From positions 434,001 to 498,000 of the forward strand of contig JAILXV010000003.1 of NCBI GenBank assembly GCA_045430285.1: a DNA stretch of 64,000 nt, written 5' to 3'. The DNA is from Agarilytica sp045430285 (lineage in GTDB: Bacteria > Pseudomonadota > Gammaproteobacteria > Pseudomonadales > Cellvibrionaceae). Numbering within the stretch: the stretch's first letter is position 1; each line of letters opens with the position of its first letter. A program made the translations under genes and the position numbers. This document shows, piece after piece, positions 34,048-42,854 of the stretch. The notes under the pieces are model-generated. The model made no database searches and was not told the origin of the DNA. It saw only the letters and a program-made list of their open reading frames with translations.

Positions 34048-35622
34048 TTACGTTGTCAGTATACGCAGAAGGTTTTTAATGTCTTCTTTTATATCAGCAT
34101 CGGTCTCTAATAATTCTTTAATCTTACGACAGGCATGGAGTACCGTCGTATGATCTCGTCCACCAAATACATCACCAATTTCAGGTAAGCTGTGATGCGT
34201 CAAATCCTTCGCTAAATACATAGCGACTTGCCTAGGTCTCGCGACCGAACGACTGCGGCGTTTTGAGTGGAGGTCCGAAACTTTTATTTTATAATATTCA
34301 GCCACAACGCGCTGTATATTATCCGTACTTACTAAGCGATCTTGAAGCGCTAGCAAGTCTTTAAGCGCCTCCCTGACCAAATCAACAGAGATTTCACGAC
34401 CTGTAAAGTGTGCATTCGCGATCACACGCTTTAATGCGCCTTCAAGCTCTCGCACATTTGATCGAATACGTTGCGCAATAAAGAAAGCGGCATCATTGGG
34501 CAAATCCATTTGGACCTGGTCAGCCTTTCGCTTCAAGATGGCAACACGGGTTTCTAATTCGGGGGGCTCTATCGCCACCGTCAAACCCCAGCCAAACCTC
34601 GATTTTAGCCGCTCTTCTAAGCCATCTATTTCTTTGGGGTAGCGATCACAAGTCACTATGATTTGCTGGCCGCCTTCTAACAAGGCATTAAAGGTATGAA
34701 AGAACTCTTCCTGGGAACGCTCTTTTCCCGCAAAAAACTGAATATCATCGATAAGTAAAGCATCAACTGAGCGGTAGTAACGTTTGAAATCGTTAATGGC
34801 GTTTAGCTGAAGCGCTTTTACCATATCCGCTACAAAGCGTTCCGAGTGCAAATACACAACCTTCGCGCCAGGCTTCTTGGCACATAGCGCATTACCCACT
34901 GCGTGCATTAAATGGGTTTTTCCCAGGCCAACGCCACCATATATAAATAGAGGGTTGTATGCACCACCAGGGTTTTCCGATACCTGGGTTGCCGCCGCCA
35001 GACCAAGCTGGTTAGATTTGCCCACAACAAAGTTATCGAATACGAAATTGGTATTGAGGTTAGATTTATGTCCAAGCCCACCTTCTACATCGTTTTTATT
35101 CAGTCGCGTTTCTTGCGGGACTTCCATAAATGACTGTCGAGCGGGCCGACCATCATTTGACGCATATCGCTGAGAATCAGGCGTATTTAATGAGTTAGCA
35201 AAGGCCGTGTTTTCTACGGGAGTCTTAACATCTGTGAAATTATTATCGAAGCCATTAGAAAGACTCCGCTCGACAACAGCTGCGCCGACAGTTTCTGTTA
35301 AAGATCTTGGCTCTGGGCTGACGTGCTTATCATCTGCTTCCGTTGAAAATCGGCGATTCGTCTCAAAAGATGCGGCTTTCTTAGCAACAACCAATTGAAC
35401 GTCCTGATTTTGAACCTCTGCGTTCTCATTTAGAAGGTCACGAATACGGTCTTTATATTTATCATTTACCCAATCCAATACAAACCGGTTTGGTGCCACC
35501 AAGCGTAAAACGCTTTCACTTACAGACTCAGCGCGCAAAGGACGTATCCATGTATTAAATTGCTGCGCAGGTAACTCACTCTGCAAATGCGATATACAAT
35601 GGTCCCAAACAGAATTAGGCAA
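34048..35622 (-). CDS. dnaA: Chromosomal replication initiator DnaA
   Basis: A 524-residue DnaA. Domain I starts VWDHCISHLQSELPAQQFNTWIRPL. A variable linker rich in Ser/Asn (domain II, about residues 90-180) is followed by the AAA+ domain: NPLFIYGGVGLGKTHLMHAVGN (Walker A) and DALLIDDIQFFAGK (Walker B). C-terminal domain IV contains RPRQVAMYLAKDLTHHSLPEIGDVFGGRDHTTVLHACRKI, which binds DnaA boxes. It is divergent from rpmH across the presumed origin. Confidence 0.99.
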   Translation of the reverse strand: MPNSVWDHCISHLQSELPAQQFNTWIRPLRAESVSESVLRLVAPNRFVLDWVNDKYKDRIRDLLNENAEVQNQDVQLVVAKKAASFETNRRFSTEADDKHVSPEPRSLTETVGAAVVERSLSNGFDNNFTDVKTPVENTAFANSLNTPDSQRYASNDGRPARQSFMEVPQETRLNKNDVEGGLGHKSNLNTNFVFDNFVVGKSNQLGLAAATQVSENPGGAYNPLFIYGGVGLGKTHLMHAVGNALCAKKPGAKVVYLHSERFVADMVKALQLNAINDFKRYYRSVDALLIDDIQFFAGKERSQEEFFHTFNALLEGGQQIIVTCDRYPKEIDGLEERLKSRFGWGLTVAIEPPELETRVAILKRKADQVQMDLPNDAAFFIAQRIRSNVRELEGALKRVIANAHFTGREISVDLVREALKDLLALQDRLVSTDNIQRVVAEYYKIKVSDLHSKRRSRSVARPRQVAMYLAKDLTHHSLPEIGDVFGGRDHTTVLHACRKIKELLETDADIKEDIKNLLRILTT

Positions 35623-35751
35623 CGGTTAAAACCTCGAAATAAATACACGTTTTTGTAGCTTAGACGAAAATTTGGAATGATCTTCTGCGTTGTTGGTAAT
35701 TACGCCAATCAATTTTCTGAAGAGACGCAATCATACTCTTGTCCCCTCACT

Positions 35752-35896
35752 TTATCCACAGATCTATAGCTTAAATTGACATGTATTCCGGTGTGTTTAG
35801 TGAAAAATCCCTATAAAACCAAGCACATAGTGGATAAATAACTAAGAGTCAAACATTTTATTCACACCCCTTAAAATAAAGTATTTTTGTGGATAA
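35752..35896. other. oriC: Presumed chromosomal origin with DnaA boxes
   Basis: The dnaA-rpmH gap (35623-36129) contains perfect TTATCCACA boxes at 35752-35760 (plus) and 35888-35896 (minus), and one-mismatch boxes at 35829-35837 (minus, TTATCCACT) and 35858-35866 (TTATTCACA). AT-rich DNA lies around and to the right (35897-35990). This is the position of oriC in pseudomonads and relatives. Genes on each side read away from it. Confidence 0.8.
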
Positions 35897-36015
35897 GCCT
35901 GTTAATATCTTATTGAAAAAATGTAGTTATCTAGTGAGTTTTTGCCAAAACAGACAAATAGAGAAGTATATAAATAGAAAGAAGAAGATAGACCAAGACG
36001 AAGCTAATATTCCCA

Positions 36016-36044
36016 TTGATTTTAGTGCCTGAGTTCTATATTAT
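36016..36044 (+). promoter_or_regulatory. rpmH promoter
   Basis: TTGATT (36016-36021) and TATTAT (36039-36044) are 17 bases apart. It should drive rpmH-rnpA-yidD-yidC, starting near 36051, about 80 bases before the rpmH start. Confidence 0.6.
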
Positions 36045-36129
36045 CGCGCGTCCTTCAAAGCGTTACATGAAGCATTTAGCTTAATGTTAGCGAAAGCAGA
36101 AAATATTCGTACTTATCGGGTGACATGCA

Positions 36130-36264
36130 GTGAAAAGAACATTTCAACCAAGCAACTTAAAGCGTAAACGTAATCACGGTTTCCGTGCTCGCATGGCAAC
36201 AAAAAACGGCCGACAAGTATTAGCTCGTCGTCGTGCAAAAGGCCGTAAAGTCCTTTCTGCCTAA
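36130..36264 (+). CDS. rpmH: 50S ribosomal protein L34
   Basis: A 44-residue L34 beginning at GTG 36130 (VKRTFQPSNLKRKRNHGFRA) and ending GRKVLSA. The sequence is nearly invariant in bacteria. It belongs to the large-subunit and is the first gene of the rpmH-rnpA-yidD-yidC cluster. Its stop at 36264 is 22 bases before the presumed TTG start of rnpA. Confidence 0.98.
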   Translation: MKRTFQPSNLKRKRNHGFRARMATKNGRQVLARRRAKGRKVLSA

Positions 36265-36286
36265 ATATTACTAAGCGCTGGAGCTC

Positions 36287-36697
36287 TTGCATCTATTGTC
36301 TAACACACTAGAGACATTAGATTTTCCCAAATCGCATAGATTGCTAAACTCCAGCGACTTTACGCCTGTTTTTGACGCCCCCTCTTTTAAGATCCAACAC
36401 TCCAACTTTCTAATACTGACGAAGTACAACAACCTCGGCCATCCGCGCTTAGGGATTATTGTCGCCAAAAAGAATATCCGCCGCGCCGTACAAAGAAACC
36501 AGACCAAGCGGGCGATTCGGGAGAGTTTCCGGCACAAACAGCACAATCTTCTCGCAATAGATGCTATAGTTCTGGCCCGCCGAGGGAGTGAACAACTCGC
36601 CAAAGAACAGGTTCGAGAGATTCTAGATAGCTTATGGAATCGTGCTGCAAAAAAATCGAAAACGCAGAAAAACGACAGCCAAAACTCAGCTGGTTAG
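36287..36697 (+). CDS. rnpA: Ribonuclease P protein component
   Basis: About 136 residues. LGHPRLGIIVAKKNIRRAVQRNQTKRAIRESFRHKQH is the RNR signature of the RNase P protein, and FPKSHRLLNSSDFTPVF the N-terminal motif. It forms the holoenzyme with the rnpB RNA to process tRNA 5' ends. No ATG is available near the start; TTG at 36287 or 36296 is needed, with GGAG at 36280-36283. The 3' end overlaps yidD by 64 bases. Confidence 0.92.
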   Translation: MHLLSNTLETLDFPKSHRLLNSSDFTPVFDAPSFKIQHSNFLILTKYNNLGHPRLGIIVAKKNIRRAVQRNQTKRAIRESFRHKQHNLLAIDAIVLARRGSEQLAKEQVREILDSLWNRAAKKSKTQKNDSQNSAG

Positions 36698-36918
36698 CTC
36701 AGCTTTGTTTGTTGCCAATCGCCTTCTATCGATACTTTATTAGTCCTTTTTTAGGGCCAAAATGTCGTTTCTATCCTAGCTGTTCTCACTACGCCGAAGA
36801 AGCCATTCGAACACATGGCGCTATTTACGGTTGTACCCTCGCGCTCAGACGGTTGTTGAAGTGTCACCCCTGGCATTCAGGTGGTCTTGATCCCGTCCCA
36901 GAAAAACGTCAACACTAA
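36634..36918 (+). CDS. yidD: Membrane protein insertion efficiency factor YidD
   Basis: Up to 94 residues. PIAFYRYFISPFLGPKCRFYPSCSHYAEEAI and LRRLLKCHPWHSGGLDPVPE are the YidD signature, with three conserved Cys. It aids YidC/Sec insertion of inner membrane proteins. The annotated ATG at 36634 overlaps rnpA by 64 bases; the family usually starts near LCLLPIAFYRY, so a later non-ATG start is possible. Confidence 0.92.
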   Translation: MESCCKKIENAEKRQPKLSWLAQLCLLPIAFYRYFISPFLGPKCRFYPSCSHYAEEAIRTHGAIYGCTLALRRLLKCHPWHSGGLDPVPEKRQH

Positions 36919-36950
36919 TTGATTCAACATTATTAAGGTTTGTGATTTAC

Positions 36951-38672
36951 ATGAATTTACTACGTAACGGGCTAATTGGCGGAATCCTAGTCGTCGTCTT
37001 CCTTCTATTTATACAGTGGAATAAGTTCCAAGAGCGACAAGTTGCTGAAAGTAGCCCAGTTCAAGTCTCTGCCGACACGCCTGTGACTTACGAATCAGAT
37101 CTTACGGCTCCCGATAACGATTCCCCCGTCGAACAACAAATAGCATCCATCGCAGATGATCTTCCAATCGCCCCCAGCGAAACCAACATTAACCTAGAAA
37201 GCGCTGTATCAACTGCACCAATCTCTCGAAAACTCATTCACGTTAAAACCGACTCACTTAACGTTCTAATTAACCCAGAAGGCGGCGATATTGTTCAAGT
37301 CACACTTCCAAAGCACCTCGCTGACCTAGATAAAAAAGACAGTGAGTTTCTTCTGCTAGGTAATTCCGCAGGCCATACCTATATCGCACAATCTGACTTA
37401 ATTGGCCGTAACGGCACGCATACTCGTAATGATGCAGGTATCCCCTCCCGTTCAATTTACGCAAGTGCAAAGTCAAAATACGAACTCAACGATAGCGAAG
37501 ATTCACTCAGCGTAGATCTAACTCTTACTCAGCAAGACGGTACCGAAATCACCAAACGTTTTAGTTTTGAGCGTGATTCCTACGAAATTAACATCGATTA
37601 CATCATTAACAACAAAAGCACCTCTCCCTGGAAAGCCGCGATGTACGGCAGAATCAAACGAGATGACTATAAACCAGAAGCGGGCGGTATGTTCCAGCTT
37701 CAGCCTTTCCTCGGCGCAGCGACGACAACCAATGAAGACACATTTAAAAAACTAGATTTTGATGATATTCGAGATAAAACCGAGTCGTTCAGTTATAAAG
37801 GCGGATGGGTGGCGCTAGTTCAACACTACTACGTGAGTGCTTGGGTACCGGATAAAAATACGCAAAATAAATTCAAAATATATCAACACTCAGACAAAAA
37901 GCACCTCATGTTGGAATTCACGACTCCATTACATACCGTGGAACCAGGAAACCAATACACTATTTCATCATCGTTTTATGCTGGTCCTAAAATCATCCGT
38001 AACCTCGAAAAGGTCGCACCGGGCTTAGACCTCACCGTGGACTTCGGCATTTTATGGTTTATCGCTAAACCTCTATTCCTTGGTTTAGACGCTATTCACA
38101 GTGTCGTCGGTAATTGGGGTTTTGCGATCATATTATTGACCTTCCTAATTAAATTAGTTTTCTTCTACCCGTCAGCAATTAGCTACCGATCCATGGCAAA
38201 AATGCGCAAGCTAATGCCGATGATGCAAGACCTGAAAGAACGTTACGGTGATGATCGCCAACGCATGGGTACGGAGACCATGAAGCTGTATAAGAAAGAA
38301 GGTGTGAACCCCCTCGGCGGATGTTTACCTATGCTTATGCAGATGCCTGTATTTATGGCGCTATATTGGATGATCATGGAAAGTGTCGAACTCCGCCATT
38401 CTCCTTTTATGTTCTGGGTTAATGACCTCAGCGTACAAGATCCTTACTTCATATTGCCGGTGATTATGGGTGTGATTATGTTTGTACAACAAAAACTAAA
38501 CCCTCCACCACAAGATCCAATGCAGGCGAAAATTTTCCAAATGATGCCTATCGGCTTCACCTTTATTTTGATGTTTTTACCCGCCGCACTGACTTTATAT
38601 ATGGCCGTTAACACCGCGCTATCGTTTATGCAGCAATACATCATTACGAAGCAAATCGAAAAAGCTGACTAA
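36951..38672 (+). CDS. yidC: Membrane protein insertase YidC
   Basis: About 573 residues. The first span is RNGLIGGILVVVFLLFIQW, then a large periplasmic domain (about 60-345). The conserved C-terminal bundle follows: WGFAIILLTFLIKLVFFYPSAISYRSMAKMRKL, NPLGGCLPMLMQMPVFMALYWMI, and FQMMPIGFTFILMFLPAALTLYM. It inserts proteins into the inner membrane with or without Sec. The start is ATG 36951, matching the family N-terminus; an in-frame GTG at 36942 is also possible. Confidence 0.97.
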   Translation: MNLLRNGLIGGILVVVFLLFIQWNKFQERQVAESSPVQVSADTPVTYESDLTAPDNDSPVEQQIASIADDLPIAPSETNINLESAVSTAPISRKLIHVKTDSLNVLINPEGGDIVQVTLPKHLADLDKKDSEFLLLGNSAGHTYIAQSDLIGRNGTHTRNDAGIPSRSIYASAKSKYELNDSEDSLSVDLTLTQQDGTEITKRFSFERDSYEINIDYIINNKSTSPWKAAMYGRIKRDDYKPEAGGMFQLQPFLGAATTTNEDTFKKLDFDDIRDKTESFSYKGGWVALVQHYYVSAWVPDKNTQNKFKIYQHSDKKHLMLEFTTPLHTVEPGNQYTISSSFYAGPKIIRNLEKVAPGLDLTVDFGILWFIAKPLFLGLDAIHSVVGNWGFAIILLTFLIKLVFFYPSAISYRSMAKMRKLMPMMQDLKERYGDDRQRMGTETMKLYKKEGVNPLGGCLPMLMQMPVFMALYWMIMESVELRHSPFMFWVNDLSVQDPYFILPVIMGVIMFVQQKLNPPPQDPMQAKIFQMMPIGFTFILMFLPAALTLYMAVNTALSFMQQYIITKQIEKAD

Positions 38673-38687
38673 TCGCTTTCTATTTTT

Positions 38688-40046
38688 GTGAGCGCTTACC
38701 ACCCTGATACTATTTGTGCTGTTGCGACACCTCCAGGTAGAGGTGGTGTCGGGATAGTACGAGTATCTGGGCCTAAATGCCTCGAAATATCATCTAAAAT
38801 ACTCAAAATTACGCCAAAAGTACGTTACGCCCACTACGGTAATTTCTATTCAGGGGACGACATCCTCGATCAGGGGATCGCCTTATATTTTGCTGGGCCG
38901 CATTCCTTTACCGGTGAAGATGTTCTTGAACTCCAAGGCCACGGCGGCCCAATAATTCTCGATCTCCTCGTCAACGAACTTCTAAAGCACGGTGCTCGTT
39001 TAGCCGAACCAGGAGAGTTCTCTCAACGCGCCTTTCTAAACGACAAGCTCGACCTGACACAAGCAGAAGCGATCGCCGACCTTATTGACGCAAGCTCCCA
39101 ACAAGCAACCAAACAGGCGTTAAATACGCTAAAAGGCGATTTTTCTAAGAAGATCAATACAATAGTCGACAAGATAACCCACCTTAGGCTTTATGTGGAA
39201 TCTTCAATCGATTTTCCCGAAGAAGAGATCGATTTTCTTAGCGACGGCAAAGTCGCATCCATGCTCGAAGATCTTAAGTCCTTAACAGAAACGACCCTCG
39301 CTCAAGCTCAACAAGGTGTTCTTTTACGAGACGGGATGAAGATTGTGATTACTGGGCGTCCAAACGCCGGAAAATCAAGCCTACTCAATCAGTTAGCGGG
39401 AAGAGACTTGGCCATCGTTACCGATATTGCCGGAACCACGCGCGATGTACTCCGTGAAGATATTAATATCGATGGCCTTCCGTTACATATCGTGGATACA
39501 GCAGGCTTACGAGACAGCCCCGATCAGGTAGAAAAAATCGGGATCGAACGGGCATGGAAAGAAATCGAAGAAGCCGACCAAATACTTTTAATGATCGATA
39601 GTACGGATGAGGATCAACTCGCTGTAAGCTCTCATTGGGAGGAGTTTGTAAATAATGACGATTACAAACGAAAACTTACTGTTATCTACAACAAAATCGA
39701 CGAATCATCCTATAAAATATCCGAAAATAACGCTAACTACCACGAAATAGCTATTTCTGCGTTAACGGGTTCAGGGATAGATGATCTTAAAAATCACCTA
39801 AAAACCGCCGTAGGCTACCAAGGCACCGTAGAAGGTGGGTTTAGTGCAAGAAGACGTCATATCGCAGCGTTGGAACAAGCACTTATTTATATAGATAGTG
39901 GCGAAGCTCAACTCTCAGTGTCAGCAGGTGAACTTCTGGCAGAAGATTTGAAAGTTGCTCAAAATCACCTATCTGAAATTACCGGCGCTTTTACAGCCGA
40001 TGATTTGCTAGGGCAGATCTTTTCTAGTTTTTGTATTGGTAAGTAG
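38688..40046 (+). CDS. mnmE: tRNA modification GTPase MnmE
   Basis: A 452-residue protein starting at GTG 38688. The N-terminal folate-binding domain reads ICAVATPPGRGGVGIVRVSGP; the G domain has GRPNAGKSSLLN (G1), DIAGTTRD (G2/switch), DTAGLRDS (G3) and YNKID (NKxD). The C-terminal CIGK motif is present, with the catalytic-adjacent Cys. It works with MnmG on the wobble uridine of tRNA. Confidence 0.98.
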   Translation: MSAYHPDTICAVATPPGRGGVGIVRVSGPKCLEISSKILKITPKVRYAHYGNFYSGDDILDQGIALYFAGPHSFTGEDVLELQGHGGPIILDLLVNELLKHGARLAEPGEFSQRAFLNDKLDLTQAEAIADLIDASSQQATKQALNTLKGDFSKKINTIVDKITHLRLYVESSIDFPEEEIDFLSDGKVASMLEDLKSLTETTLAQAQQGVLLRDGMKIVITGRPNAGKSSLLNQLAGRDLAIVTDIAGTTRDVLREDINIDGLPLHIVDTAGLRDSPDQVEKIGIERAWKEIEEADQILLMIDSTDEDQLAVSSHWEEFVNNDDYKRKLTVIYNKIDESSYKISENNANYHEIAISALTGSGIDDLKNHLKTAVGYQGTVEGGFSARRRHIAALEQALIYIDSGEAQLSVSAGELLAEDLKVAQNHLSEITGAFTADDLLGQIFSSFCIGK

Positions 40047-40061
40047 CCTAAGCAAGGCTAC
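40043..40061 (+). terminator. Weak hairpin at the mnmE stop
   Basis: GTAGCC at 40043-40048 pairs with GGCTAC at 40056-40061. It includes the mnmE stop codon and has no T-run, so it is a weak candidate only. Confidence 0.35.
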
Positions 40062-40085
40062 TCCTCGACTTCGACACGTACGATA

Positions 40086-40175
40086 TTTGGATCTCTGGTC
40101 AAAAAAAGCATGAATACGTCCATGTAGCTCCGCCTATTCATCCATGAATAGACGGTTTTTGACCAGAGATCCAAA
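40086..40175. repeat. 90-bp palindromic element, copy 1
   Basis: Outer arms at 40086-40105 and 40156-40175 are perfect 20-base inverse copies. They enclose a 50-base core (40106-40155) with an inner hairpin: CTATTCA (40134-40140), loop TCCA, TGAATAG (40145-40151). The core aligns without gaps to copy 2 in reverse orientation, 36 of 50 identical. The two sets of arms are unrelated. Nature unknown: mobile miniature element, structured RNA or chromosome-architecture site. Confidence 0.85.
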
Positions 40176-40261
40176 CACCGCACTCGCTGTGTACAATCCC
40201 CCAGTTAAAAACATTTTATAGAAACCACCTCCCTCTCGAAAAGCTGAAATCTAGTGTGATA

Positions 40262-40351
40262 TTTTTTCTTTTTATTAAAAATCGTCGATTCAAGGATGAA
40301 TCGCCGAAACTATAGGGACATATTTACGTGTTTTTTAATAAAAAGAAAAAA
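40262..40351. repeat. 90-bp palindromic element, copy 2 (inverted)
   Basis: Arms at 40262-40281 and 40332-40351 are perfect 20-base inverse copies made almost only of A and T. The core (40282-40331) read on the minus strand matches copy 1 at 36 of 50 positions and has the same length. Its inner hairpin CGATTCA/TGAATCG (40286-40303) differs from copy 1 by one compensatory base-pair change (T-A to G-C), and sits at the same offset of 28 bases. Confidence 0.85.
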
Positions 40352-40955
40352 AATTACGCGACTAGAATCCCCAAAAAACGAACTCAATCACTTCAGTTAT
40401 ACACAAAAACTAAGCTCTTATAACTAAAATACACAGAGCTTACCCCCAACTTATCCCTTGTAATTAACTTAGCCAAAGCAAACATCCAGGCTATCCACAT
40501 AAAATACCCAACCAACAAAAATTATAAAGTCATCTGTGAGTAACCCTGAGGAAAAAGCATGATTTATCCAGCTGCATTTATGTTGATGAAAACGGAAAAA
40601 ATCCAACGTTGATACCGTCCTTGGATAAGTAGCGCCTTTACGCACAGATAAAATAACGGATATAAGCAGTGTTTTATAGTCCCCTTACAAAAGTTATTAC
40701 TTCTCTAAACTATTGAAATATATAAAAATATTAACCTTATCCACGTAAATAGCCTTCCCTAATAGTAACTACTAATATAAAAATACTATCTATATATACA
40801 TTCTTTCTTTATATATTTATTTAACTTAATTATTTATAAACCTATAAAAAAACGTATATACAAAACACCACCAACTTCACAAAAAGATAAGTTCTTTTTT
40901 TAAACAACAGCCCCTATAATGGCCGCCCTGTTTAAACAACCCATTTGGTTAACTG
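40352..40955. other. AT-rich tract with degenerate DnaA boxes upstream of mnmG
   Basis: No gene is found here. One-mismatch DnaA-box-like sites lie at 40491-40499 (CTATCCACA) and 40737-40745 (TTATCCACG). Weaker ones (two mismatches) are at 40535-40543, 40564-40572 and 40620-40628. 40680-40900 is extremely AT-rich. E. coli oriC has the same position next to mnmG (gidA). The tract also must hold the mnmG promoter. Confidence 0.5.
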
Positions 40956-42854
40956 ATGGATTACCCCAATCGATTTGATGTCATCGTTATCGGCGGAGGC
41001 CACGCTGGCACTGAAGCATGCCTTGCGTCTGCTCGTATGGGCTGTAAAACCTTACTGTTAACCCATAATGTGGAAACCTTAGGCCAAATGAGCTGCAATC
41101 CAGCCATTGGCGGTATTGGGAAAAGTCATCTCGTCAAAGAAATTGACGCCCTGGACGGCGCAATGGCGACAGCTACCGACAAAGGCGGCATCCAGTTTCG
41201 CGTATTGAATAGTCGCAAAGGGCCTGCCGTAAGGGCTACGAGGGCGCAAGCCGACCGCGTTTTATACAAAGCCGCCATCCGTGAAATTCTGGAAAGTCAG
41301 CCTAATCTCGCCATATTTCAGCAAGCTGTAGATGATTTGATTGTTAACGGCAGCAAAGTTGAGGGTGTTATCACCCAAATGGGGTTAAAGTTTTATGCCC
41401 CTAGTGTTGTACTGACAGCGGGTACCTTCCTCGGTGGGAAAATACATATTGGCCTAGAAAACCATAGCGGCGGTCGTGCTGGAGATCCGCCTTCCATCGC
41501 CCTTGCAGACAGATTACGTGAATTACCCTTGCGCGTTGACCGCTTAAAAACAGGGACGCCCCCCCGTATTGATGCACGAACCGTGGATTTCTCTGGCTTG
41601 GAAGAGCAATGGGGAGACAAACCCGAACCGGTTATGTCTTACATTGGTTCTTTAGAAGATCACCCTGAACAAACGTGTTGTTGGATCACCCATACCAGTC
41701 AGCAAACTCATGACATCATCCGCAGCGGTTTTGAACGATCGCCCATGTTTACCGGAGTGATTGAAGGGATTGGGCCACGTTACTGCCCTTCCATTGAAGA
41801 CAAAGTGAATCGCTTTGCGGACAAAGATAGCCACCAAATATTTGTAGAACCTGAAGGCTTACGGACCACTGAGTTATATCCGAATGGGATCTCGACCAGC
41901 CTACCCTTCGACATTCAAATGCAGTTTGTACGCTCGATTAAAGGTTTCGAAAATGCCCACATAGTGCGCCCAGGTTATGCCATTGAATACGATTTCTTCG
42001 ACCCTCGTGATTTAAAATCCAGTTTAGAAACTAAAGTGATCGAAGGGCTATTTTTTGCGGGTCAAATCAACGGAACGACTGGCTACGAAGAAGCCGGTGC
42101 GCAAGGCTTGTTGGCCGGTGCTAATGGCGCATTAAGAGCACAAGGTAAAGAATCTTGGTGTCCGGCACGAGATCAAGCGTACATCGGTGTACTGGTAGAT
42201 GATTTGATTACGATGGGGACAAAAGAACCCTATCGCATGTTCACCAGTCGTGCCGAATACCGTTTGTTATTACGTGAGGATAACGCTGACCTTCGTTTAA
42301 CCGAAAAAGGGTACGAATTTGGATTGGTGAGTGAATCTCGCTGGAATACGTTCTGTAAAAAGAAAGAATCTATCGAAAAAGAAAGCCAACGTTTACGAAC
42401 AACGTGGGTGCAAGCAAAAAGCGAAGAAGCGGATTTGCTAAAAGCAAAAATAAAATCACCGCTAGCGCGGGAATACTCTTTGATGGATCTGCTTAAACGC
42501 CCTGAATTATCTTATAGGGATGTTGCGGATCTAAAAGGACTTGGTGAATTTGCTGTATCTACAGAAGTAGCCGAACAAGTAGAGATCGAAGCGAAGTATT
42601 CCGGTTATATTGATCGCCAGCAAGAAGATATCGACAAGATGCGGCGGAATGAAAATACACCCATTCCAGAGTCCTTTGATTACGACAATATCGAAGGCTT
42701 ATCAAACGAGTTAAAACAGAAGCTCAATGAAGCTCGGCCAGAGACGATTGCTAGAGCGACTCGAATTCCAGGGGTTACACCCGCTGCGATTAGCTTGTTA
42801 CTGATCACCTTGAAAAAACGCGGTCAGTTAGCCAAATCGGTATTGGCCAGTTAA
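40956..42854 (+). CDS. mnmG: tRNA uridine 5-carboxymethylaminomethyl modification enzyme MnmG
   Basis: A 632-residue FAD enzyme. The Rossmann motif is DVIVIGGGHAGTEACLASARMG. NPAIGGIGKSHLVKEIDALDG, GTPPRIDARTVDFSG and INGTTGYEEAGAQGLLAG are family blocks. Cys in CCWITHT contributes to the active site. With MnmE it forms the cmnm5U34 wobble modification. It begins after a 900-base gap and overlaps rsmG by one base (TAATG). Confidence 0.98.
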   Translation: MDYPNRFDVIVIGGGHAGTEACLASARMGCKTLLLTHNVETLGQMSCNPAIGGIGKSHLVKEIDALDGAMATATDKGGIQFRVLNSRKGPAVRATRAQADRVLYKAAIREILESQPNLAIFQQAVDDLIVNGSKVEGVITQMGLKFYAPSVVLTAGTFLGGKIHIGLENHSGGRAGDPPSIALADRLRELPLRVDRLKTGTPPRIDARTVDFSGLEEQWGDKPEPVMSYIGSLEDHPEQTCCWITHTSQQTHDIIRSGFERSPMFTGVIEGIGPRYCPSIEDKVNRFADKDSHQIFVEPEGLRTTELYPNGISTSLPFDIQMQFVRSIKGFENAHIVRPGYAIEYDFFDPRDLKSSLETKVIEGLFFAGQINGTTGYEEAGAQGLLAGANGALRAQGKESWCPARDQAYIGVLVDDLITMGTKEPYRMFTSRAEYRLLLREDNADLRLTEKGYEFGLVSESRWNTFCKKKESIEKESQRLRTTWVQAKSEEADLLKAKIKSPLAREYSLMDLLKRPELSYRDVADLKGLGEFAVSTEVAEQVEIEAKYSGYIDRQQEDIDKMRRNENTPIPESFDYDNIEGLSNELKQKLNEARPETIARATRIPGVTPAAISLLLITLKKRGQLAKSVLAS

